From assembly GCA_019155205.2 (NCBI GenBank), contig JAHNZQ020000006.1:41480-59008 (forward strand): a DNA stretch of 17,529 nucleotides, given 5' to 3'. This DNA comes from Gracilaria vermiculophylla. Lineage: Eukaryota; Rhodophyta; Florideophyceae; Gracilariales; Gracilariaceae. Below the pieces are notes generated by a model that saw only the letters and a program-made list of their open reading frames with translations, had not been told where the DNA came from and searched no databases. The translations under genes and the position numbers were made by a program. Each line of letters begins with the position of its first letter. The stretch's first letter is position 1. This document shows, piece by piece, positions 8,887-16,342 of the stretch.

Positions 8887-10098
8887 ATGGAAAAAAGAAA
8901 AAAACTAACTAGTAGAATCCTAATAACTCTAATTATTTTATTTATTTCTAGAATTGGGATTTTCATACCAATACTAGGAATAGATCAAGGGGAACTAGCC
9001 GAAAATATAAGTCAAAACAGAATTATAAGCTTTTTAAATGTCTTTTCAGGCGGAGGCTTTTCTACCATTGGTGTATTTAGCCTAGGAATTATACCTTACA
9101 TAAACTCATCAATAATAACACAACTGATTGTAAAAATAATACCTAGCTTAGAAGAAATACAAAAAAATGAAGGGGAAATAGGAAGGCAAAAAATCAATAA
9201 TATAACTCGTTATCTAACTCTAGGATGGGGAATTATACAAAGCATTTCTATAAGCCTATGGATTAAACCGTATACTTTTAACTGGAGTATCAACTTCATA
9301 ATAGACTGTGTAATTACTTTAACGACTGGATCCATAATCATGATGTGGTTTGCTGAAATGATCACAGAATATGGTGTAGGTAATGGAGCATCGATGCTCA
9401 TATTTCAAAATATTATTTCTAATATACCTAAAAATATTGAAAATTATAAGATTAGTATACTTAATAATGGGACAAAAAGTGCTACACTAATATTAATATG
9501 CATAATGATATTTATAATTAATATTATTATACAAGACAGTAAAAGAAAAATTGAAATTATATCTTCTAAACAACTTGGAGAAGAAGACAAACTATTAAGT
9601 CAAAACTATATTCCTCTTAAATTAAATCAGGGAGGAGTAATGCCTATAATATTTGCATCTGCTACTATGGCGATACCACAATATACTAATATAGGCAATA
9701 ATATTATTAATAAAATTATATCTAGTAACTTATTTTATCTTACAACATACTCAACGTTAATAGTATTATTTAGCTATTTTTACTCATCAATTATATTAAA
9801 TATAGATGATATGGCTGAAAATCTACAAAAAGTAGGCGCTAGTATACCAAACATTAGACCAGGTACAGATACAATCAAATATCTAAAAAAAATCATTAAC
9901 AAACTCACATTTATAGGATCAATCTTTTTATTCTTAATTGCACAACTACCGTTAATATTATCTAATGTAACAAAAATAAACTTGCTTCAAGGCTTAGGTA
10001 CTACATCTCTATTAATACTTGTAGGTGTAGCCATAGACACAGCAAAACAAATACAAACATACATAATTTCAGAACAATATGATAATATTATGGAATAA
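8887..10098 (+). CDS. secY: Thylakoid Sec translocase subunit SecY
   Basis: 403 residues, forming the membrane channel that works with SecA and SecE to move proteins into or across the thylakoid. Ten hydrophobic segments can be placed along the sequence. Conserved points are the plug region and GIIPYINSSIITQ (67-79), EYGVGNGASMLIF (161-173), the cytoplasmic loop ending in PLKLNQGGVMPIIFAS (243-258), IRPGTDTIKYL (323-333), and the last segment GTTSLLILVGVAIDTAKQIQ (371-390). An earlier ATG at 8880 is out of frame. It is the only membrane protein inside the ribosomal cluster, as in the bacterial spc operon. Confidence 0.97.
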   Translation: MEKRKKLTSRILITLIILFISRIGIFIPILGIDQGELAENISQNRIISFLNVFSGGGFSTIGVFSLGIIPYINSSIITQLIVKIIPSLEEIQKNEGEIGRQKINNITRYLTLGWGIIQSISISLWIKPYTFNWSINFIIDCVITLTTGSIIMMWFAEMITEYGVGNGASMLIFQNIISNIPKNIENYKISILNNGTKSATLILICIMIFIINIIIQDSKRKIEIISSKQLGEEDKLLSQNYIPLKLNQGGVMPIIFASATMAIPQYTNIGNNIINKIISSNLFYLTTYSTLIVLFSYFYSSIILNIDDMAENLQKVGASIPNIRPGTDTIKYLKKIINKLTFIGSIFLFLIAQLPLILSNVTKINLLQGLGTTSLLILVGVAIDTAKQIQTYIISEQYDNIME

Positions 10099-10127
10099 AA
10101 AAATAACAATTTTAATGTAATAAAAAC

Positions 10128-10241
10128 ATGAAAGTAAGACCATCTGTAAAAAAAATGTGCGAAAAATGCCGTGTGATACGTAGACATAGAAAAATCATGA
10201 TTATATGTGAAAACCCTAAACATAAACAAAAACAAGGCTAA
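10128..10241 (+). CDS. rpl36: 50S ribosomal protein L36
   Basis: A 37-codon gene in the gap between secY and rps13. The product begins [19 protein letters not shown] and ends [12 protein letters not shown]. The zinc ribbon ligands Cys11, Cys14, Cys27 and His32 are all present, so this is the zinc-binding form. L36 lies in the factor-binding side of the large subunit and is assembled late. Its position between secY and rps13 matches the bacterial order. The start lies 29 bases after secY and the stop 22 bases before rps13. Confidence 0.97.
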   Translation: MKVRPSVKKMCEKCRVIRRHRKIMIICENPKHKQKQG

Positions 10242-10263
10242 ACTAAATAATAAAAATAATAAA

Positions 10264-10644
10264 ATGGCTAGAATTGAAGGTATTGACCTACCAAAAAACA
10301 AAAGAATAGAAATTGGTTTAACATACATATACGGAATCGGCATCTCAAGATCAAAAGAAATCTTACAAAAAATAAAACTGGACAATAATATAAAAGTAAA
10401 AGATTTAAATGATGAACAAATTATTTCTATAAGAAATATCTTATCTAAAGAGTATGAACTAGAAGGGGACCTCCGCAGATCAGAAGCAATGAATATAAAA
10501 AGATTAATGGAAATTAGCTCATATAAAGGTAGAAGACATAGATTAAAACTACCTTTGAGAGGACAAAGAACAAGGACAAATGCTAGAACTGGTAGAGGAA
10601 GCAAAAAAACAATTGCTGGTAAGAAAAAAGCTCCTAGAAAATAA
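10264..10644 (+). CDS. rps13: 30S ribosomal protein S13
   Basis: 126 residues from the ATG at 10264, as usual. S13 sits in the small-subunit head, contacting S19, L5 and the P-site tRNA. The N-terminus [20 protein letters not shown] fixes the start; the upstream in-frame ATG at 10207 would overlap rpl36 and add 19 unconserved residues. The helix-two-turn-helix region is followed by [17 protein letters not shown] and the basic tail [18 protein letters not shown], both typical. Confidence 0.97.
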   Translation: MARIEGIDLPKNKRIEIGLTYIYGIGISRSKEILQKIKLDNNIKVKDLNDEQIISIRNILSKEYELEGDLRRSEAMNIKRLMEISSYKGRRHRLKLPLRGQRTRTNARTGRGSKKTIAGKKKAPRK

Positions 10645-10667
10645 CTTCATAAAAGGACAATATTCAT

Positions 10668-11057
10668 ATGGCTAGACAAATAAAAAAAAACCAAAACAAA
10701 AGAAAAAGAAATAGTGTAAACGGTATTACACACATTCAATCAACTTTTAACAATACTATTATAACAATTACAGATTTACAAGGAGAAACAATAACTTGGT
10801 CTTCTTCAGGATCTAGCGGATTTAAAGGAGCAAAAAAAAGTACTCCTTTTGCAGCTCAAACTGCCGCAGAAAAAGTAGCAAAAGTTGCAATAGACAACGG
10901 TATGAAACAAACAGAAGTATTAGTAAATGGACCAGGGGCAGGAAGAGAAACAGCAATTAGAGCTATACAAGCTGCAGGTATAGAAATAACTCTAATTAAA
11001 GATATCACACCAGTACCACATAATGGATGTAGACCTCCTAAAAAACGTAGAATTTAA
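10668..11057 (+). CDS. rps11: 30S ribosomal protein S11
   Basis: 129 residues, normal. S11 forms part of the platform where mRNA and the E-site tRNA lie. Signatures are [39 protein letters not shown] and the C-terminal [15 protein letters not shown]. An AAGGA sequence at 10653-10657 lies 10 bases before the ATG. rpoA follows after 48 bases. Confidence 0.98.
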   Translation: MARQIKKNQNKRKRNSVNGITHIQSTFNNTIITITDLQGETITWSSSGSSGFKGAKKSTPFAAQTAAEKVAKVAIDNGMKQTEVLVNGPGAGRETAIRAIQAAGIEITLIKDITPVPHNGCRPPKKRRI

Positions 11058-11079
11058 AAAATTATATAGGTAAATACTT

Positions 11080-11100
11080 ACTAAACATATACTAAACATA
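11080..11100 (+). repeat. Short tandem repeat in the rpoA leader
   Basis: The ten bases ACTAAACATA occur twice (11080-11089 and 11091-11100), separated by one T, ending 5 bases before the rpoA ATG. It looks like a small slippage duplication; no binding function can be claimed. Confidence 0.6.
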
Positions 11101-11105
11101 AAACG

Positions 11106-12038
11106 ATGACTCATTTCCAAATAGAATGTATAGAGTCTAAAACAAAAGGTGCAAGAGAACATTATGGTCATTTTGTACTAGAACCACTAGAACAAGGTCA
11201 AGGAATAACTGTTGGCAATTCACTAAGAAGGACTATATTATCAGAGCTAAAAGGTGCTGCAATAGTTGCAGTTAGGATAGCTGGTATCAATCACGAGTTT
11301 TCTACTATTACAGGTGTAAGAGAAGATGTTCTAGAAATAATTCTAAACTTAAAAGAAGTAGTATTAAGGAGTTATAGTAAAGAACCACAAATAGGCAGAG
11401 TGAAAATTCAAGGACCGGCTATCATAACTACAGGATTATTTGATATACCACCAGACATTGAAATTATAGACCCTAAGCAATATATTGCAACAATATGTAG
11501 TAACACTATTTTTGAAATGGAATTCAAGATAGAACAAGGAAACGGATATAAACTAGTTGATAAAGGTGTTGATGATAAATCAATAGACTTTTTGCAAATA
11601 GATGCTGTATTTATGCCTGCAAAAAAGTTTAACTACACAGTAGAAGAAAAAAAAATTAATGTAAGTAATATTCGTGAAAAATTATTTTTAGAAGTATGGA
11701 CAAATGGTAGTATTTCCCCTCAAGAGGCAATTAGTCAAGGGGCTAGCATTTTAACTCAATTGTTTCATCCACTTACCAATATAAGCTTTAAATCCAAAAA
11801 AGAAGAAAATAAAGATTCAGAGAAACAAGTTAGCCAGATACTCATAGAAGAATTACAATTATCTGTAAGGGCATATAATTGTCTTAAAAGAGCTGAAATT
11901 CACTCTATCGCAGATTTATTAGACTATTCTCAAGAAGAACTTCTAGAAATAAAAAACTTTGGTCAAAAATCAGCTGAAGAAGTTATCGAAGCTTTAAGCA
12001 ATAAGCTTAACGTTAACTTGCAAAAGGAAAAAATTTAG
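11106..12038 (+). CDS. rpoA: Plastid-encoded RNA polymerase alpha subunit
   Basis: 310 residues, close to cyanobacterial alpha. The N-terminal domain (about 1-230) dimerises and nucleates polymerase assembly; VGNSLRRTILSELKGAAIV (36-54) is the conserved dimerisation/beta-binding segment. A polar linker (230-244) leads to an intact C-terminal domain with LSVRAYNCLKRAEIHSIADL (252-271) and EIKNFGQKSAEEVIEAL (281-297), the helix-hairpin-helix-like fold that can touch upstream promoter DNA and activators. Retention of this domain fits a plastid with bacterial-type regulators. It sits after rps11 as in the bacterial alpha operon, but rpl17 is missing downstream. Confidence 0.98.
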   Translation: MTHFQIECIESKTKGAREHYGHFVLEPLEQGQGITVGNSLRRTILSELKGAAIVAVRIAGINHEFSTITGVREDVLEIILNLKEVVLRSYSKEPQIGRVKIQGPAIITTGLFDIPPDIEIIDPKQYIATICSNTIFEMEFKIEQGNGYKLVDKGVDDKSIDFLQIDAVFMPAKKFNYTVEEKKINVSNIREKLFLEVWTNGSISPQEAISQGASILTQLFHPLTNISFKSKKEENKDSEKQVSQILIEELQLSVRAYNCLKRAEIHSIADLLDYSQEELLEIKNFGQKSAEEVIEALSNKLNVNLQKEKI

Positions 12039-12070
12039 AAAGAGGTAGCCAATTTATAAATATAATATAT

Positions 12071-12074
12071 AGGA
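12071..12074 (+). promoter_or_regulatory. Shine-Dalgarno that may favour a TTG start for rpl13
   Basis: AGGA lies 7 bases before an in-frame TTG at 12082 but 19 bases before the first ATG at 12094. Its placement suits the TTG far better, so the true rpl13 start is uncertain by four codons. Confidence 0.4.
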
Positions 12075-12093
12075 AACTTTTTTGTCATATATC

Positions 12094-12537
12094 ATGAAAA
12101 TAAACAAAAATAAAACTGTACTTAGTAAATCAATAGAAGATGTAGAATGGTATATATTTGATGCTGCAGAATATAGACTAGGAAGATTGACTAGTAAAAT
12201 TTCTTATATACTAAAAAATAAACACAAAAGCACTTACTTGCCATATGCCTCGGGAAAATCACAAGTAATTATCATTAACTCAAAAAAAGTTCAGATAACA
12301 GGAAAAAAAAGCGAACAAAAAATTTATCGAAAGCACTCAGGTAGACCAGGTAGTATGAAGTTGGAAACACTAGAAAAGTTACGAGAAAGAATACCTAATC
12401 GAATTATAGAAAACGCATTGAGAGGAATGCTCCCAAAAAATAGCTTAGGAAGACAACTCTTTAAAAAAGTCAAAATTTATCCGGATGACCAACATCCTCA
12501 CAAATCTCAAAACCCAGTACAAATAAATATAAATTAA
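12094..12537 (+). CDS. rpl13: 50S ribosomal protein L13
   Basis: 147 residues from the ATG at 12094. L13 is an early 23S rRNA binder. Signatures are [20 protein letters not shown] near the N-terminus, then [20 protein letters not shown] and [20 protein letters not shown], with the C-terminal [16 protein letters not shown]. The start is ambiguous: an in-frame TTG at 12082 gives 151 residues (adding MSYI) and has a better-placed AGGA. The conserved part begins near residue 17, so homology does not decide. rps9 follows after 10 bases, the standard rpl13-rps9 pair. Confidence 0.95.
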   Translation: MKINKNKTVLSKSIEDVEWYIFDAAEYRLGRLTSKISYILKNKHKSTYLPYASGKSQVIIINSKKVQITGKKSEQKIYRKHSGRPGSMKLETLEKLRERIPNRIIENALRGMLPKNSLGRQLFKKVKIYPDDQHPHKSQNPVQININ

Positions 12538-12547
12538 AAATAAAATT

Positions 12548-12958
12548 ATGCTAACTTCATATCACCAAAAAGTTATATACTCTGGTACAGGTAGAAGAAA
12601 AACATCTGTTGCAAGAGTTAACTTAATACCAGGATCTGGCAAATTAATAATAAATAATTTACCAGGTGAATCATACCTACAATTTAGCCCTAATTATCTA
12701 AGAATTTCATTCTCTCCGTTAAGCTTACTCGGGCTAGATAAAGAATATGATGTATATGTAAAAACAAAAGGAGGAGGACTAACTGGTCAAGCCGATGCTA
12801 TAAGACTAGGATTAGCCAGAGCTTTATGTACAATCAATTCGGATAATAGAATTATGTTAAAATCGGAAGGATTACTTAGAAGAGATGCTAGAAGTAAAGA
12901 AAGAAAAAAATATGGCTTACGGAAAGCAAGAAAGGCTCCACAGTACTCAAAAAGATAA
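12548..12958 (+). CDS. rps9: 30S ribosomal protein S9
   Basis: 136 residues, slightly longer than E. coli S9. S9 lies in the small-subunit head, and its C-terminal tail reaches the P-site tRNA anticodon loop. Signatures are [40 protein letters not shown] and the terminal [20 protein letters not shown] followed by QYSKR. The ending in K-R is the conserved tRNA-contacting tail. Confidence 0.98.
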   Translation: MLTSYHQKVIYSGTGRRKTSVARVNLIPGSGKLIINNLPGESYLQFSPNYLRISFSPLSLLGLDKEYDVYVKTKGGGLTGQADAIRLGLARALCTINSDNRIMLKSEGLLRRDARSKERKKYGLRKARKAPQYSKR

Positions 12959-13009
12959 GCAATACTACTATATATTTATAATCTTAAATAAAAATATAAC
13001 AAATCAATA

Positions 13010-13216
13010 ATGGCAAAACGTAATACACATCCTAAATGGTATAAAAATTCTAAAGTTTACTGCGATGGTCGACACATTATGACAGTAGGATCAACACATG
13101 AAGAACTCAATATAGATATATGGTCTGGAAATCATCCATTTTTTACCGGCTCACAACGAATAATAGATACAGAAGGAAGAGTAGAAAAATTTATGAAAAA
13201 ATACAAACTTAAATAA
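13010..13216 (+). CDS. rpl31: 50S ribosomal protein L31, zinc-less form
   Basis: 68 residues. L31 bridges the central protuberance and the 30S head. The N-terminal NTHPKWYKNSKVYCDGRHIM and the C-terminal HPFFTGSQRIIDTEGRVEKF identify it. Zinc-binding L31 carries two cysteine pairs; here only Cys18 remains, and the second pair is Trp38 and Asn41 (DIWSGNHPFF). This is therefore a C-minus L31 that cannot bind zinc in the usual way, as is known for plastid forms. It is the last gene before a 127-base intergenic region, and so probably ends the first ribosomal transcript or its major form. Confidence 0.96.
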   Translation: MAKRNTHPKWYKNSKVYCDGRHIMTVGSTHEELNIDIWSGNHPFFTGSQRIIDTEGRVEKFMKKYKLK

Positions 13217-13229
13217 GTTACAAATAAAA

Positions 13230-13246
13230 TATTATAATTTATAATA
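13230..13246 (+). terminator. Weak all-A/T hairpin after rpl31
   Basis: A 7-base-pair stem with a 3-base loop begins 14 bases after the rpl31 stop. It has no G-C pairs and no clean U-tract. It could stabilise or end the upstream transcript, but such dyads arise easily by chance in this A/T-rich DNA. Confidence 0.2.
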
Positions 13247-13275
13247 AAATATATAATAATTTAAATAAATTCAGT

Positions 13276-13304
13276 TTGACAGCTGATAAGACAATAATTA
13301 TAAT
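13276..13304 (+). promoter_or_regulatory. Perfect-consensus sigma70-type promoter of the rps12 group
   Basis: TTGACA (13276-13281) and TATAAT (13299-13304) are both exact consensus and are spaced by exactly 17 bases. Initiation is expected near 13311, 33 bases before the rps12 ATG. It lies in the only sizeable gap of the otherwise tightly packed plus-strand cluster, so it probably gives an independent, strong transcript for rps12, rps7, tufA and rps10. Confidence 0.8.
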
Positions 13305-13314
13305 CTTATAGAAA

Positions 13315-13332
13315 ATTCATTACTAAATGAAT
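13315..13332 (+). promoter_or_regulatory. 5' leader stem-loop of the rps12 transcript
   Basis: A perfect 7-base-pair inverted repeat (ATTCATT / AATGAAT) with the loop ACTA starts within a few bases of the predicted transcription start and ends 11 bases before the rps12 ATG. A stem at the extreme 5' end is a known way to protect plastid and bacterial mRNAs. That role here is inferred. Confidence 0.45.
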
Positions 13333-13343
13333 ATAAAAAAATA

Positions 13344-13718
13344 ATGCCAACAATTCAACAATTAGTCAGATCAGAAAGAAAAAAATATGAGAAAAAAACA
13401 AAATCTCCAGCATTAAAACAGTGTCCACAGAGACGAGGTGTTTGTACTAGAGTGTATACAACTACACCTAAAAAGCCTAACTCTGCATTACGGAAAGTAG
13501 CAAGAGTCAGACTTACTTCAGGATTCGAAGTAACAGCATACATACCAGGAATAGGACATAATATACAGGAGCACTCTGTAGTACTAATTAGAGGTGGAAG
13601 AGTAAAAGATTTACCAGGCGTCAGGTATCATGTAGTAAGAGGTACACTAGACTCAGCAGGAGTTAAAGATAGAAATAACAGTAGATCTAAATACGGAACG
13701 AAAAAACAAAAAAAATAA
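13344..13718 (+). CDS. rps12: 30S ribosomal protein S12
   Basis: 124 residues. S12 lies at the decoding centre and is the classic streptomycin-resistance locus. [20 protein letters not shown] (40-59) includes the key Lys43, and [18 protein letters not shown] (83-100) includes Lys88; both carry the wild-type, drug-sensitive residues. The gene is continuous, not trans-spliced as in land plants. No Shine-Dalgarno precedes the ATG, and a five-codon open frame upstream ends in TAATG overlapping the start. rps7 follows after six bases. Confidence 0.98.
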   Translation: MPTIQQLVRSERKKYEKKTKSPALKQCPQRRGVCTRVYTTTPKKPNSALRKVARVRLTSGFEVTAYIPGIGHNIQEHSVVLIRGGRVKDLPGVRYHVVRGTLDSAGVKDRNNSRSKYGTKKQKK

Positions 13719-13724
13719 TCTATA

Positions 13725-14195
13725 ATGTCAAGACGTAACACAGCAAAAAGAAGAAATATATGCAGAGATCCTATTTATAATAGCAAACTAATTAGTATGT
13801 TAACTGTCCGCATTTTAAAAGGCGGCAAAAAAGGACTAGCACAAAAAATAATATACGAATCTATAGATATAATAGAAAAAAAGACACAAAAAAATGGTTT
13901 GGAGATACTAGAAAAAGCAGTACGCAATACGACACCATTAGTAGAAGTAAAAGCTAGAAGAATCGGAGGTTCAACATATCAAGTACCTATGGAAGTTAGA
14001 GCATATAGAGGAACAAACTTAGCTCTTAGATGGATTACAAAATTCGCTATACAAAGAGCAGGTAAAAGTATGGCATTTAAATTAGCTAATGAACTGATAG
14101 ACGCATCTAATGAAAATGGTAATGCAATTAGAAAAAGAGAAGAAACACACAGAATGGCAGAAGCAAACAAAGCATTTGCTCATTACAGATATTAA
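13725..14195 (+). CDS. rps7: 30S ribosomal protein S7
   Basis: 156 residues, the standard length. S7 nucleates assembly of the 30S head and lines the E site. Signatures are [20 protein letters not shown] at the start, RTLKGGKK-like [40 protein letters not shown] with the beta-hairpin [11 protein letters not shown], and the end [19 protein letters not shown]. It is six bases after rps12. fusA, which follows rps7 in bacteria, is absent, and tufA comes next after 29 bases. Confidence 0.98.
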   Translation: MSRRNTAKRRNICRDPIYNSKLISMLTVRILKGGKKGLAQKIIYESIDIIEKKTQKNGLEILEKAVRNTTPLVEVKARRIGGSTYQVPMEVRAYRGTNLALRWITKFAIQRAGKSMAFKLANELIDASNENGNAIRKREETHRMAEANKAFAHYRY

Positions 14196-14224
14196 AATAT
14201 ATATTAATCTTAAAGGAAAAAGAA

Positions 14225-15454
14225 ATGGCACGTGAAAAATTTGAAAGAAAAAAACCACACGTCAATATAGGTACGATTGGTCATGTAGATCATGGAAAAA
14301 CAACACTAACCGCAGCTATATCTGCAACTTTAGCAGCAGCTAACCAGGGTCAAGCTAAAAAATTTGACGAGATAGATGCAGCACCTGAAGAAAAAGCGAG
14401 AGGTATTACAATTAATACAGCACATATAGAGTATGAAACAGATGATAGGCATTATGCTCATGTAGATTGTCCAGGACATGCAGATTATGTAAAAAATATG
14501 ATTACAGGAGCAGCACAAATGGATGGTGCAATATTAGTTGTATCAGCTGTTGACGGAGCTATGCCACAAACAAGAGAACATATATTACTAGCTAAACAAG
14601 TAGGTGTACCTAATATTGTAGTTTTCCTAAACAAACAAGATCAAGTAGAAGATGATGAATTGCGCGAACTAGTAGAATTAGAAGTAAGAGAATTACTAGA
14701 AAAATACGATTTCCCAGGTGATAGTATACCCTTCGTTGCAGGTTCAGCATTATTAGCGCTAGAAACTGTAACAGAAAATGTAAGTACACAAAGAGGAGAT
14801 AATGAATGGGTTGATAAAATTCATTCTTTAATGGATGCAGTAGATTCCTACATTCCAACTCCTCAAAGAGATACAGAAAAAACATTTCTCATGGCAGTTG
14901 AAGATGTATTCTCTATCACAGGAAGAGGAACTGTAGCAACAGGAAGAATTGAAAGAGGGATAATAAAAGTAGGAGATACTATAGAAATAGTTGGCTTGCA
15001 AGATACAAAAACGACAACAATAACTGGTCTAGAAATGTTTCAAAAAACTCTAGATGAAGGCATGGCAGGCGATAATATAGGAATACTATTAAGAGGTGTA
15101 CAAAAACTTGATATTCAGAGAGGCATGGTTTTAGCGCAACCAGGAACTATAACACCACACACACAATTTGAAGCTGAAGTATATATATTAACTAAAGAAG
15201 AAGGTGGAAGACATACTCCCTTCTTCTCAGGCTACAGACCGCAATTTTATGTTAGAACAACTGACGTTACAGGTACAATAAATCAGTTTACTGCAGATGA
15301 TGGATCAACTGCAGAAATGGTAATGCCAGGTGATAGAATAAAAATGAGCGCTGAACTAATACATCCAATAGCAATAGAACAAGGGATGAGATTTGCTATT
15401 CGAGAAGGTGGAAGAACAGTAGGAGCTGGTGTAGTATCAAAGATATTAAAATAA
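14225..15454 (+). CDS. tufA: Translation elongation factor Tu
   Basis: 409 residues, the typical plastid/cyanobacterial length. The GTPase carries aminoacyl-tRNA to the ribosomal A site. The G domain shows GHVDHGKT (19-26, P-loop), RGITIN (59-64, effector/switch I), DCPG (81-84) and NKQD (136-139). Domains II and III follow, with [14 protein letters not shown] and [24 protein letters not shown] at 14214-14217 lies 7 bases before the ATG, one of the best ribosome sites in the window, consistent with high expression. Codon use has visibly more GCA, GGT and AGA repetition than neighbours, but no sign of transfer. Confidence 0.99.
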   Translation: MAREKFERKKPHVNIGTIGHVDHGKTTLTAAISATLAAANQGQAKKFDEIDAAPEEKARGITINTAHIEYETDDRHYAHVDCPGHADYVKNMITGAAQMDGAILVVSAVDGAMPQTREHILLAKQVGVPNIVVFLNKQDQVEDDELRELVELEVRELLEKYDFPGDSIPFVAGSALLALETVTENVSTQRGDNEWVDKIHSLMDAVDSYIPTPQRDTEKTFLMAVEDVFSITGRGTVATGRIERGIIKVGDTIEIVGLQDTKTTTITGLEMFQKTLDEGMAGDNIGILLRGVQKLDIQRGMVLAQPGTITPHTQFEAEVYILTKEEGGRHTPFFSGYRPQFYVRTTDVTGTINQFTADDGSTAEMVMPGDRIKMSAELIHPIAIEQGMRFAIREGGRTVGAGVVSKILK

Positions 15455-15494
15455 AATGATTCTGAACATTAAATAAATACAAATAAGAAATAAT

Positions 15495-15800
15495 ATGAGT
15501 AAAAAAGTTCGGATAAAACTAAAAACATATGATATTAAACTACTAAACCTATCTTGTACAAGCATAATAGAAAGTATAAATAGAACTGAGGCTGTAGTAA
15601 TTGGCCCAATATCAATGCCCATGAAACGTAGAATCTACTGTTTACTTAGATCACCACACGTTGATAAAGATTCCAGAGAACACTTCGAAATTCGAGTACA
15701 TACAAAACTAATAGATGTATATAAACCCTCAACACAAACAATTGATGCGTTGATGAAATTAAACATACCATCTGGTGTGGATGTCGAAGTCAGAATATAA
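15495..15800 (+). CDS. rps10: 30S ribosomal protein S10
   Basis: 101 residues, normal for the family. S10 sits in the 30S head and in bacteria doubles as the NusE antitermination factor. Signatures: [60 protein letters not shown] and the end [15 protein letters not shown]. In E. coli this gene leads the S10 operon, but here it follows tufA, the arrangement shared by cyanobacteria and red-lineage plastids. It is the last plus-strand gene before the convergent petF. Confidence 0.98.
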   Translation: MSKKVRIKLKTYDIKLLNLSCTSIIESINRTEAVVIGPISMPMKRRIYCLLRSPHVDKDSREHFEIRVHTKLIDVYKPSTQTIDALMKLNIPSGVDVEVRI

Positions 15801-15813
15801 AAAAATAAATAAA

Positions 15814-15856
15814 CAAGTTTGACAAAACTTATTAAAGAGATATAGTGTCAAACTTG
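15814..15856. terminator. Inverted repeat between convergent rps10 and petF, probable bidirectional terminator
   Basis: Perfect 11-base arms (15814-15824 and 15846-15856) flank a 21-base loop. The hairpin begins 13 bases after the rps10 stop and lies 21 bases past the petF stop. Read on the minus strand, it is followed by a T-rich run (TTTATTTATTTTTTT), a good tail for ending petF transcription. On the plus strand the following run is interrupted by A's. Part of the left arm can instead pair with 15825-15830. Confidence 0.65.
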
Positions 15857-15877
15857 CTAAAAAATTAATTTTTAATT

Positions 15878-16180
15878 TTAATCTTCATATAGAATACTTT
15901 CTTGATGAGTGTTAATGGTACAATCACTTGTGGGATAAGCAACACAAGTCAAAATAAAACCACAGCCTAACTGATCATCATCTAAAAAAGATTGATCTGA
16001 CTGATCAACCGATCCACTAACTAATTTACCAGCACAACTAGAACAAGCACCAGCACGACAAGAGTAAGGCAAGTCAATACCTAATTCTTCAGCTTGATCC
16101 AATATGTAAGTATTTTCAGAACAATTAAATTTTTCTTCAACACCATCTTCAAGTATCAATGTAATACAATAATCAGACAT
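15878..16180 (-). CDS. petF: Plant-type [2Fe-2S] ferredoxin
   Basis: 100 residues. Soluble stromal ferredoxin that takes electrons from photosystem I and passes them to ferredoxin-NADP reductase and other enzymes. Cluster ligands are Cys41, Cys46, Cys49 ([15 protein letters not shown]) and Cys79 ([11 protein letters not shown]). Phe65 and Glu94, equivalent to residues essential for reductase contact in Anabaena ferredoxin, are retained, as are Asp67-Asp69. Residues 72-73 are Gly-Cys where relatives usually have Glu-Ala or similar, and four further cysteines (5, 20, 73, 87) are not ligands. An AGGTAG ribosome-like site lies 8 bases before the ATG. It is antisense to its neighbours and so a separate transcription unit. 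Confidence 0.98.
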   Translation of the reverse strand: MSDYCITLILEDGVEEKFNCSENTYILDQAEELGIDLPYSCRAGACSSCAGKLVSGSVDQSDQSFLDDDQLGCGFILTCVAYPTSDCTINTHQESILYED

Positions 16181-16225
16181 AGTATGTTCTACCTACCTAT
16201 TTAATTTTAATTACAAAAAAATATC

Positions 16226-16280
16226 GTTTTATAAGACTATAAAACCTAAAGGAGTTTAGAGTACATTTAGTATCACTAAA
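16226..16280. repeat. Cluster of three short dyads upstream of petF
   Basis: Three perfect inverted repeats follow one another: 16226-16245 (8-base arms GTTTTATA/TATAAAAC, 4-base loop), 16246-16259 (5-base arms, loop GGAG) and 16266-16280 (6-base arms, 3-base loop). They lie in the petF leader or promoter zone on the minus strand. Base composition makes some dyads likely by chance, but the first is long for its loop. Confidence 0.45.
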
Positions 16281-16342
16281 CTTTATAACCCTATATTTAA
16301 CATATATAAACAGAAAAAATAAAGAAAATAATAAAAAAAAGC

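Noticed and set aside
10207..10263. Longer N-terminus for rps13 from the ATG at 10207
   Set aside because: It overlaps rpl36, and S13 proteins begin at the MARIEGIDL segment encoded from 10264.
9987..10604. 205-codon minus-strand frame across secY, rpl36 and rps13
   Set aside because: It is antisense to three conserved genes, has low-complexity Ser/Leu/Phe composition and no family signature.
12977..12982. TATAAT between rps9 and rpl31 as a separate rpl31 promoter
   Set aside because: There is no -35-like sequence at the right distance and no extended -10; the spacer is nearly pure A/T.
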